Positions 1-7,500 of a DNA stretch of 9,700 nt are shown here, piece by piece. Source of the DNA: Bacillota bacterium (lineage in GTDB: Bacteria > Bacillota > Dehalobacteriia > UBA4068). Made by a program: the position numbers and the translations under genes. The stretch spans positions 1 through 9,700 of the forward strand of contig WRKD01000148.1 in NCBI GenBank assembly GCA_009778255.1, given 5' to 3'. The notes beneath the pieces are model-generated. The model saw only the letters and a program-made list of their open reading frames with translations. It did no database searches and had not been told where the DNA came from. Position 1 is the stretch's first letter; every line of letters starts with the position of its first letter.

Positions 1-689
1 CCTGCATTATTATATACAGGCACCAGACCCCCTTTTTCGGCGCCGATACCCACAGCGTATATTTTTATACTCTCATCTTTAACGGCTTGCGCTGCCTTCA
101 GGCTAGCTTCATCATGATCTTCTCCATCACTGAGGATCAAAATTATTTTGTCGGCTTCTGCCGTTCTTTTAAAAGAAGCCGCCGCTAATTTAATGGCTGC
201 CGCCAAATTACTTCCGCCGCCGCCGATCATATCCGTATCCATTACATCTAAAAACATCCGCGCCAATTGATAGTCGTCCGTTAAGGGCATTTGTATATAA
301 GCCTCGGAAGCGAAGGGTATGAAGCCTATTCTATCGCCTTGCAAATGATCTAAAAGATCTGCCCCGATTTTTTTTGCCACAGATATTCTATTAGGGTTAA
401 TATCGGCTACCAGCATGCTTTTAGAAGTGTCCATTAATAAATAAATATCTAATCCGCTTTTATTTACATTAGCATAGCCGGCAAAGAGCTGTGGCCCCAT
501 AAGCGCCATGACTATTAAAGAAAGGCCAAGGCCAAGTAATACTGAACGGAGTGCTTTGCAGCGGTTATGGCCACCCAAATGCAGTAGTCGCATTATTTTT
601 TCTTTTTTGGCAAAAGCTAAAATAAAGAAAATCACTGCCACTATTGCCATTGATAAAAATAGTATGTTTAAAGGATATTTAAAAATCAA
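1..689 (-). CDS. batB: BatB-like membrane-anchored vWA protein (C-terminus outside window)
   Basis: Second vWA protein of the MoxR/Bat operon, partial: about 229 residues are visible and the frame stays open to the window edge. Two membrane segments are visible, at about residues 8-27 and 49-65. A vWA domain follows from about residue 79. Its metal-ion-dependent adhesion site (MIDAS) reads D87-T-S89-K-S91, and the later Asp is D188 in a SDGED motif. The position usually held by Thr falls in GGGGSN (S160), a conservative change. The start is a TTG at 689, 17 bases after the batA stop, with an AAAGGGTG site 7 bases upstream. This start keeps an N-terminal FKYP stretch resembling the short aromatic/proline start of Bat proteins; the alternative ATG at 650 would cut into the first membrane helix. 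Bat proteins are thought to act as membrane-bound partners of MoxR ATPases; the exact substrate is unknown. The family call is firm; batB rather than a second batA is inferred from order. Confidence 0.85.
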   Translation of the reverse strand, partial: MIFKYPLNILFLSMAIVAVIFFILAFAKKEKIMRLLHLGGHNRCKALRSVLLGLGLSLIVMALMGPQLFAGYANVNKSGLDIYLLMDTSKSMLVADINPNRISVAKKIGADLLDHLQGDRIGFIPFASEAYIQMPLTDDYQLARMFLDVMDTDMIGGGGSNLAAAIKLAAASFKRTAEADKIILILSDGEDHDEASLKAAQAVKDESIKIYAVGIGAEKGGLVPVYNNA

Positions 690-695
690 ATCTCT

Positions 696-704
696 TCACC
701 CTTT
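696..704 (-). promoter_or_regulatory. Ribosome binding site supporting the batB TTG start
   Basis: The minus strand reads AAAGGGTGA just after the batA stop codon and ends about 6-7 bases before the TTG at 689. No comparable purine-rich site lies at the right distance before the in-frame ATG at 650, so this site decides the start. Its closeness to the batA stop suggests coupled translation. Confidence 0.6.
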
Positions 705-705
705 A

Positions 706-1671
706 CTATGGTATATGTACAAAAATATACTTATCCAAAATAATGCCCAGAGTAATCAGGATCAATGCTATCATGATAAAAGGATAAGCTAGTTCATTGT
801 ATTCTCGGAAATTTTCATCATTAAATGTGGTTTTTTCAAGTTCATTGATGGTAGTAAAAACCTGTTCCAAGGCTTTAGGATCCTGAGCACGGAAATACTG
901 GCCCCCGGTATTACTGGCAATTTTTTGCAAAAGTTCTTCATCAAACCCACCTGGGTATTGGCTATATTGAGTGCCTAAAAACGTTTGTACGGGTAGTATA
1001 AGCGAGTCGCTGCCAATGCCGATAGTATAGATGCGTATGCCGAGTTCCTGGGCTAATTTGCTGGCGGTAAGAGGGTCTATAGCTCCGGCATTATTGTCGC
1101 CATCTGTAACCAGTATCATGATCTTGGTTGCCGCCTCGCTTTTTTTTAGGCGGTTTAATCCTACCGAAATCGCCATACCGATAGCGGTGCCGTCTTGATT
1201 GATTGAGGCAGTTGTAACTTCTGCCAATGAATCTCTTATCACCTGATGATCTAGAGTCAGGGGAATACGGGTAAAGGCTTCCCCCGCGAAGATGATCAAA
1301 GATACACGGTCTTCGGTTCTTTCCTCAATGAAGTTATCTATTGTTTGGCGCGCTACTTCCAAACGGTTCGGCTTGAAATCGACAGATTGCATTGTGCCGG
1401 ATATATCCAGCAACATGGCTATATCTATACCTTGCCTGGTAATTATATCGGCTTTTTCATCGTTTTGAGGTCTGGCCAGCGCCACCAGGGAGAGAATTAA
1501 GCCGCCCACAATAAGAGCTTTACCAATTTTATGCTTTACCGTTAAAGCACGGCCGGCGCTTTGCAAAAGCTTTATACTGGAAAATTTTAATCCTTTCCTT
1601 TTGGTGGTAAAATAGAATAAGTAGATGATGCAGGGTATTAGCAATAGGAACCACCAATTTGCGAATCTCAT
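706..1671 (-). CDS. batA: BatA-like membrane-anchored vWA protein
   Basis: A complete 321-residue BatA-type protein, the usual family length. Membrane segments are visible at about residues 6-22 and 52-67, and near the C-terminus at 296-312, giving the standard BatA topology. The cytoplasmic vWA domain spans about residues 82-280. Its MIDAS residues are D89-I-S91-G-T93, T162 in DGTAIG, and D190 in VTDGDN. All metal-coordinating positions are filled, so it should bind a divalent cation. The start ATG overlaps the stop of the upstream gene as ATGA and has an AGAAGGTGAG site 5 bases upstream. BatA proteins are encoded with MoxR ATPases and are thought to form a membrane complex with BatB and BatD-type proteins. 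This role comes from the family; nothing in the window shows what it acts on. The third MIDAS position is Thr where Ser is most common, a conservative change. Confidence 0.92.
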   Translation of the reverse strand: MRFANWWFLLLIPCIIYLFYFTTKRKGLKFSSIKLLQSAGRALTVKHKIGKALIVGGLILSLVALARPQNDEKADIITRQGIDIAMLLDISGTMQSVDFKPNRLEVARQTIDNFIEERTEDRVSLIIFAGEAFTRIPLTLDHQVIRDSLAEVTTASINQDGTAIGMAISVGLNRLKKSEAATKIMILVTDGDNNAGAIDPLTASKLAQELGIRIYTIGIGSDSLILPVQTFLGTQYSQYPGGFDEELLQKIASNTGGQYFRAQDPKALEQVFTTINELEKTTFNDENFREYNELAYPFIMIALILITLGIILDKYIFVHIP

Positions 1672-2522
1672 TTTGGCTCACCTTCTTTTTGCGCTTCCGC
1701 CCTTTGCCGCTCGATATTTTCTACCAGCTCCAGTAGTTTATGATAATGTTGATTTTTTTCTTCAAATGCAAAGAGTAAGCCGGTAAATTTAAAGCGGTCG
1801 CATTTTGTAAGCCAGGCGCTGATATGGGGTAAAATATCTGGCAGAATAGAGAGCTTTATTAGTTCGGCACTGATTTCAGTTGATGTTTTACCTTTGATAC
1901 GGCAATTATAAATTTGCTCCAAATACTCTTTAAAGTAAAGAGTTAAATCGACAAAGTAATTATCATGTTGCGGCGAAAGAATAGCGGCGCGTTGTAAGAA
2001 CAGCTGATAGGGCTGCGGTTTTTTTATTCTTTTTTTCAGCGCGGTTTTAAGTAATAGTATCAGTGCGCCACATATAAGAACAGCCGGTACTGTATAGAGA
2101 ATGACTTTTATGGGTATATAGAAACCCGCTTTAAGTATTTCTTTGCCGCCGCTAAAAATATCTTCTCTTTGAATATCATCCAGGGTGGAAGCTACAGAAA
2201 TAATAATTTCTTTATCTCCCAGCTTTGCGGTATACTCCCCTGGTATTAAAGTTCTAAGCGAAATTGCGTATCCGCCGGATTCTTCTTTAATTTCAACTAT
2301 TTCAAAATCAGCGAAAATTTCCTCAAGCTCTGTTTGAGAATAATCTTGGGTCATAATATTTAGCGTGAAGATATCGCCAATATATATAGGGCGGTTGTTT
2401 GCAAAGACACTGGAGTTTTCTGGAGATGCTGCGTCTTTTGCCCAAGCCCCTTGCGGCGTTATGAGAAATAGCAGCAATACCAGCAATACCAGTATATTAC
2501 AGAAGTATTTTGCCGCTTTCAT
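1668..2522 (-). CDS. Short BatD-like exported membrane protein
   Basis: A 284-residue protein with three visible parts. A signal peptide covers residues 1-28, with a long leucine-rich core and likely cleavage after AWA. A small beta-rich exported domain covers about 30-112. One transmembrane helix at about 137-160 is followed by basic residues (KKRIKK), then a helical, presumably cytoplasmic, domain from about 170 to 284. The last part has a T-S-T-E-I stretch and a CDRFKF stretch, resembling the cytoplasmic tails of BatD or DUF4129/DUF4381-type proteins found in MoxR operons. It is much shorter than typical BatD, which carries several exported beta domains. The start ATG overlaps the DUF58 stop as ATGA, with an AGAAGGGG site upstream; its own stop overlaps the batA start the same way. 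Function is inferred from position: it may link the outside of the membrane to the MoxR/vWA machine. I cannot assign an exact family. Confidence 0.75.
   Translation of the reverse strand: MKAAKYFCNILVLLVLLLFLITPQGAWAKDAASPENSSVFANNRPIYIGDIFTLNIMTQDYSQTELEEIFADFEIVEIKEESGGYAISLRTLIPGEYTAKLGDKEIIISVASTLDDIQREDIFSGGKEILKAGFYIPIKVILYTVPAVLICGALILLLKTALKKRIKKPQPYQLFLQRAAILSPQHDNYFVDLTLYFKEYLEQIYNCRIKGKTSTEISAELIKLSILPDILPHISAWLTKCDRFKFTGLLFAFEEKNQHYHKLLELVENIERQRAEAQKEGEPK
2472..2498 (-). repeat. Nine-base tandem repeat in the signal-peptide coding region
   Basis: CAGCAATAC occurs twice in tandem on the plus strand (2472-2489), followed by a degenerate third unit (CAGTATATT). On the coding strand the units encode the Leu/Val-rich core of the signal peptide of the BatD-like protein. 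Copy-number change would lengthen or shorten the hydrophobic core in steps of three residues without breaking the frame. With only two exact units, it may be chance from leucine-rich coding. Confidence 0.4.
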
Positions 2523-3340
2523 CTTTTACCCCTTCTTTTGAAAAATTGCATCAATGGTTTAACATAATCTTCATCTGTGTAAATAGTGATGAGGTTTCTT
2601 TTAAATTGACCTTTGGGCAAAGGCATATAAAAATCGCGCTGTAAATTATCTAATACAAATGATTCGCCGGTTTCCAAATCTTCAAAAGAATAAATGGCGC
2701 CGGCTGGGATACATTCTTCCGCTCTATCCACAACCCGAATACGAATCAAATCGTGCCGACTATCGGAAGCTTTTAATTCCCTTTCGAAATCGTCATCTAA
2801 AAAATCTGAAATTAGGAATACCACACTGCGTTTTTTTTCTATACGATTAAAGTATTGTAAAACTTGGGCAATGTTGGTTGTGGATTGTTCAGGTTCAAAG
2901 CTTAAAATATTTTCAATAATGGAAAGCACATGCCTTTTGCCGTTTTTGGAAGGGATCAGCTTTTCGACCTGACCGGTGAAGAAAATTGCCCCAACCCTGT
3001 CATTGTTTTTTACGGCGGAAAGCGCTAAAGTTGCGCTGATTTCTGCAATAAATTCCTTTTTTTTGCCAAAACTATTAGAACGCGACATATCTACCAAAAG
3101 GAACATATTCATTTCCCGTTCTTCAACAAATTGTTTAACAAAAGTTTTATCATAGCGGGCGCTGACTTTCCAATCGATACTGCGCACTTCGTCCCCTGCA
3201 ATGTACTGACGGATATTCTCGAACTCCATGCCTTTACCCCGAAAACCGGAGCGGTACTCGCCGGAAAAAATTTCATCCACCAGTTTATTAGATTTAATTT
3301 CTATGCGGCGTATTTTTTTTGCTAATTCGCTTGTATGCAT
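2519..3340 (-). CDS. DUF58 protein with vWA-like fold
   Basis: A complete 273-residue DUF58 protein. The family signature is plain: GEYRS at 28-32, RGKGMEF at 34-40, then GDEVR at 49-53, IDW at 55-57 and SAR at 60-62. The vWA-like part follows with a MIDAS-type D84-M-S86-R-S88, Thr at 154-155 and D179 in LISDF, so metal binding is plausible. No transmembrane segment is visible, unlike longer DUF58 proteins with N-terminal helices, so it is probably cytosolic. DUF58 genes usually directly follow moxR, and the protein is taken to be a partner or adaptor of the ATPase. Here it follows moxR by 43 bases, with an AAAGGTGATC ribosome binding site before its ATG. Its stop overlaps the next start as ATGA. 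The family is certain; its biochemical role is not known from sequence. Confidence 0.93.
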   Translation of the reverse strand: MHTSELAKKIRRIEIKSNKLVDEIFSGEYRSGFRGKGMEFENIRQYIAGDEVRSIDWKVSARYDKTFVKQFVEEREMNMFLLVDMSRSNSFGKKKEFIAEISATLALSAVKNNDRVGAIFFTGQVEKLIPSKNGKRHVLSIIENILSFEPEQSTTNIAQVLQYFNRIEKKRSVVFLISDFLDDDFERELKASDSRHDLIRIRVVDRAEECIPAGAIYSFEDLETGESFVLDNLQRDFYMPLPKGQFKRNLITIYTDEDYVKPLMQFFKRRGKR

Positions 3341-3383
3341 AAACGATCACCTTTCTGTCAATGAACTATGTAGAAAAAAGAAA

Positions 3384-4349
3384 TTAGGGGAGATTAACAT
3401 TTTCCAAGATTTCTTCGATCAGGTTTTCGGCGCAGATGCTTTCGGCCTCGGCTTCATAAGAGAGTAAAATACGGTGGCGCAGTACATCGTAAACAACAGA
3501 TTTAACATCATCCGGAGCAACATAATCCCGGCCTGCCAGGAAAGCCCGGCATTTGGCGGCTTTAATTAAATTGATAGAAGCGCGGGGCGAAGCTCCGCAG
3601 GTTATATAAAGTGAAGGCTCCCTGGTTTTTAATACAATATCCAGCACATAGTTTTCTATTTTTTCATCCAGATAAAGATTTTCCGCAGCTGCCCGCATGG
3701 CAAATATTTCCTCTATGCCAATTATTGGGCGGACAATAGGGGTGTTTTCTTCTCGCGTATAATTCTTTATAATTTGCCTTTCTTCTTCCCGCTGCGGATA
3801 CTGGATTTTTAATTTCAACATGAACCTGTCTTGTTGCGCTTCGGGTAAAGGGTAGGTGCCTTGCTGTTCTAAAGGGTTTTGTGTGGCAATGACCAAAAAT
3901 GGTTTATCTAAAGGATAAGTAATATCACCAATAGATACCTGCCTTTCCTGCATGGCTTCCAGCAAAGCAGATTGCACTTTAGCGGGGGAACGATTTATTT
4001 CATCGGCGAGTATGATATTGCTAAAAATCGGGCCCTTTTTTATAATGAATTCCCCGGTCTTTTGATAATAGATTTCCGTACCTAAAATATCTGCCGGCAG
4101 TAGATCGGGGGTAAACTGTATACGCTTAAAATCTACGCCAATAGCCCCGGCTACCGTACTCGCAGTTAGCGATTTTGCCAGCCCCGGTACACCTTCCAGC
4201 AAAATATGCCCGCCGCTTAATAGCCCGATCAATATTCTGTCTACCATATAATCTTGACCGATGATCACTTTGCCTATCTCTTGCTTAAGAGCGGCAATCG
4301 ATTCCCTGGCCTTAGCAGAGCTAGTTGTTAGATATTGCTCTTGTTCCAT
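3384..4349 (-). CDS. moxR: MoxR-family AAA+ ATPase
   Basis: A complete 321-residue MoxR ATPase, normal for the family. Visible motifs are Walker A GVPGLAKS (residues 53-60), Walker B ILADEINR (113-120, with D116 and E117), sensor 1 ATQNP (155-159), and a sensor-2 type arginine in GASPRAS (R256). The C-terminal helical lid covers about 205-321. All ATP-binding and hydrolysis residues are present, so it should be an active hexameric ATPase. MoxR proteins act with vWA-domain partners as chaperones, often for metal-cofactor insertion or complex assembly; the DUF58 and Bat genes downstream supply such partners. It is the first gene of the operon, with a consensus GGGAGG site 8 bases before the ATG and a terminator separating it from the gene upstream. 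The client protein is not evident. Confidence 0.95.
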   Translation of the reverse strand: MEQEQYLTTSSAKARESIAALKQEIGKVIIGQDYMVDRILIGLLSGGHILLEGVPGLAKSLTASTVAGAIGVDFKRIQFTPDLLPADILGTEIYYQKTGEFIIKKGPIFSNIILADEINRSPAKVQSALLEAMQERQVSIGDITYPLDKPFLVIATQNPLEQQGTYPLPEAQQDRFMLKLKIQYPQREEERQIIKNYTREENTPIVRPIIGIEEIFAMRAAAENLYLDEKIENYVLDIVLKTREPSLYITCGASPRASINLIKAAKCRAFLAGRDYVAPDDVKSVVYDVLRHRILLSYEAEAESICAENLIEEILENVNLP

Positions 4350-4357
4350 ACAAAATG

Positions 4358-4363
4358 CCTCCC
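4358..4363 (-). promoter_or_regulatory. Ribosome binding site of moxR
   Basis: The minus strand reads GGGAGG eight bases before the moxR ATG. This is the strongest such site in the window. It supports the ATG at 4349 as the true start and fits high translation of the operon's lead gene. Confidence 0.75.
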
Positions 4364-4379
4364 GGTTTGTGTTTTTATA

Positions 4380-4422
4380 AGTATAAACATAGAATAATAT
4401 ATTTACTTGTATTTTTACTGAA
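4380..4422 (-). promoter_or_regulatory. Probable promoter region of the moxR-bat operon
   Basis: Very AT-rich sequence lies between the terminator of the upstream gene and the moxR ribosome binding site. Two -10-like hexamers are visible on the minus strand: TATTAT at 4399-4394 and TATACT at 4385-4380. Candidate -35 boxes at about 17 bases' spacing are poor: TTCAGT at 4422-4417 for the first and AAGTAA for the second. A promoter is expected here because the terminator isolates the operon, but the exact start site cannot be fixed by eye. Confidence 0.35.
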
Positions 4423-4460
4423 CTTTAATTGAAAATTTCTTGGACTTAATATGAGGAAGA

Positions 4461-4493
4461 AAACAGGGAACAACTATTAGCTGTTCCCTGTTT
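4461..4493 (-). terminator. Rho-independent terminator of the giant protease gene
   Basis: A perfect 12-base inverted repeat, AAACAGGGAACA and its complement, surrounds a 9-base loop. On the minus strand it is followed by a T-rich run (TTTTCTT). It lies about 50 bases after the stop of the giant gene and before the moxR promoter region, so it should end that transcript and leave the moxR operon independently expressed. The plus-strand side has a weaker T run, so minus-strand use is favoured. Confidence 0.85.
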
Positions 4494-4541
4494 ATTAACA
4501 AAGGATATGTTGCGCTGCAAATTTATGCTCAAGCAGGGTGT

Positions 4542-7500
4542 TTACTTATACTGATAATGGAGCAGATAAGGATTATAGTTTTCACCATACATTTCTCTGC
4601 CCGGATACTCTGGGTTGGCTACGCCTTCTACATAACGGAGACCACTGCCGGGAACGGTACTCATTTTAATATCCCATACATTGGGGCCACCCCAGGAAGT
4701 CCAGCGGAACTGATTGGTTATACCCCAATCCGCTCTGTCTTCATTCATGGTTCCGGGGAATGTGAGGCCCCATTTAATAATATCGTCGTTAATGGAGTTT
4801 CCTTCCTCATCCCAACCCGGTAATGTGGTTTGATTACCCGGTACCTTGGCGGGGTCGAGATAGGTTTCGCCGTTATAGTAGATTTTTTTCATGAATTCAT
4901 AGCCTTTACGGTCAAAGGTATATAGTTCTTCGCGGCTGCTTATGGGAGTCCAAACTCCGGTAATAGTGCCGTCTACAGATTCCCGCATGGTATCGAACCA
5001 GTAAGTAGAAAGGGTTGCAAACCATTCCGCCATGTTGCTGGAGGCATATGTACTGTAAGCTCTGTTGCCCGACCAAGTATTATAGCCAAAATTATCCCAA
5101 ATTTCATGGGCTTCAAAGTTGAGATCGGTGTAATAGAACATGCCCGGGTATTCTACAGAATGGGCGCCTTCATGATGCATGATCGATTCATGGTCGTAGC
5201 GGGTATATTGGTAATCTCGCAGCAAGGAGTATTCCATGGTGGAGCATACATGATAACCTAAACCTTCGGCATAAAGCACGGTGGGGCCGGCGCTATAGAG
5301 GCTGCGTCTGTTGGGCGCCATATACATGTGGTTGTGATAACCCAAAATATCTAAGCCGCCGGAAGCGTATTCGCCGGTTTTAACGTTTTTATGATAATAA
5401 GCAAAGTTAAAGCCGTCTGCCAGGCGCTGGCCTATATTATCCCGGGGGTTGGAATACATATAATCCCAGTAATCGCAGCCCACCAGCAGGGAATTCTTTT
5501 GGGTTTCGGTATCGGCATAAACGTATACGCCGGTTTTTTCACTGCGCATAACTTGGGTTTGCCAAGGTTTCATTTGTACAGTATAATTCTTAGCTTCTAA
5601 GGGATTTCCTGCCCAGTCCGCCACAGCGGGGCTGGCTTTAAAGGCGGCGCCCAGAGTTCCGTTAAGCGCCGTAGCAAAGCGCAATGCGCCGCCGTTAAGG
5701 GGCTGGTTTTGTTTATCATAACTAACAAAACCACCTTTGGCTGCGTCGAACCTTACATATTCACCCTTGTTCAAAGCAAAGAGGGTAGAGCGAACATAAT
5801 CGCTTCTGGGTATTTTTTTGCCTACCACCATTCTTTTTGCTGCAATTTGCTCCGGTGTTTGCGAGTCATAAACTTTTTGGCTTACCGCGTAAGAGGTACG
5901 GCTGCTGTTAATATCCGCCATCCAGCCGCTGGGATCTCCAATATCGCCCATAAAGCTTTTACCTATGGGGTTTAAGTCGCGATAATAGGCGTCTTCTGTA
6001 AACCAAGGTTTATAACCTTGTTCAATGGTCAGCGTACTATCGAAGGCCCTGTTAATTTCATCGGTAGTGAAGCCGCCGATCTCGTAGCTCATAAAGCCGG
6101 TATTGAATTTCATGCCAGTGACTTTTAAAGTTAAAGTTTTCCACATATAATATTCCATGACCAGCCTGGGTGTTGAGGTAGAGTTGAAAGTATAGGTTTG
6201 CCCCGCGTTAAAGGTGTAATCTGTAGTGCCAATAGTGACAATGCATGTTTCTGTTGGTACCCAAGTAAGTTCCCAGTTAGCCAAAGTGCGCAATTCATCT
6301 AAATCTTTGATTTCGCGGTTAAAGACCAATTCTACCTGACTGGGAGAAATAAGGTTGGTTTCAATTATTTTAAGAGGTTCATAGGGTTGGATAACCCCGT
6401 TAATAACCGTATAGTTTTCTACTTGGCCATGTTTATACCAGGGGGCGCCCCAACGTCTGGAAGAATCTGAAGAGCTGGTGCCGCCGCCTACAAAATACTC
6501 CCATTCCCCGTATACTTCTACCATAACTTCGTATAGCCCCAGATCATAATCTAATAGCTCCCGCCGGGTATTGATGGGGAAGGATTCCGCTTGCCAGGTA
6601 GAAGATTCCGGTAGGCATTCAAAATAAATCATGGTGCCATACACATAGTAGTCTTCCAGGCTGTTCAATACATTAGTGCCGGGCCACAGGCCTAATGCCC
6701 GAGATTTTTGATAATTATCTTGCAGGCGTTTATAGCAATTATAGGCATCAGGATCGTCGTAGGGGCCCAAAGCAAAGTTGCTCCAGCCATCCTTTACTCC
6801 CAATTCTAAGAACAGCTTGGCAAATTCGCGCATCATTTCGAAAGTATTGTCATTAGGCCCTTTTACGCGGCATGCATCTTCCGCGGTGGTGACAATGATG
6901 GGGATGTCGCGGCTGCCGCCTATAGTAACACGGCTGGCCCAGTCGGTGGTGACCCCGGATACATAAAGCTGCCGGTATTCCGGTACGGTATAGACACTAT
7001 CGCCGTTGCCAACTATTACCACATGCATGCCGGAAACATTGGCGGCATTGACTAATTGCTCGGAGCGCCCCACAGTTCTATCCAGCGCAGCTGCTACATA
7101 GGTGCCCACCACCCAGGTTGCTGTTTGATAATTGGTTCTATAACTGGAAGGGATATGGTCGAAAACACCACCTGCAAAAGTAGAAGCAGCGCAACGGGAG
7201 TTTTCATTGCCCCAAACCCACATCAAGCCGCGGGAACCGCGATTGCTGCGCTGACCGCTGGTGCCGTTTGAAGCCAGTTGATCGTAGAAAGTATAAAAGG
7301 GCTTCCAGGCAGCAGTGCTTGTTTGCCCGCTGGCCCGCGCTACCACGCTAAGGCTGGCTGCTGCTTGCGCGCCTAAAGTATAGGCAGTATAGGGGCCTGT
7401 TTTAATGGTGAGCGGTTCTTTTAAACGTATATTGACCAATGGTGCTGCCGCATAGGGGCCGAAATCGAAATAACTGAGGAATTCATAATCCACCTTAACG

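Noticed and set aside
648..650. ATG at 650 as the start of batB
   Set aside because: It would remove part of the first membrane helix and lacks a ribosome binding site at proper spacing, whereas the TTG at 689 has one.
508..792. Open frame on the plus strand across the batB start and batA end
   Set aside because: It overlaps two well-supported minus-strand genes, has no family resemblance and no convincing ribosome binding site. It is a shadow of coding sequence.
2694..2972. Plus-strand open frames within the DUF58 gene
   Set aside because: They lie wholly inside a gene with clear conserved motifs on the other strand, and their translations show no recognisable domain.
4494..4541. Possible additional regulatory element between the giant gene stop and its terminator
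   Set aside because: No inverted repeat, riboswitch-like pattern or small gene is visible in these 48 bases; it reads as an ordinary 3' untranslated region.
5391..5975. Plus-strand open frames inside the giant gene, some with hydrophobic stretches
   Set aside because: The hydrophobic look comes from reading antisense to Tyr/Asn/Asp-rich coding sequence. No start signals or homology are evident.
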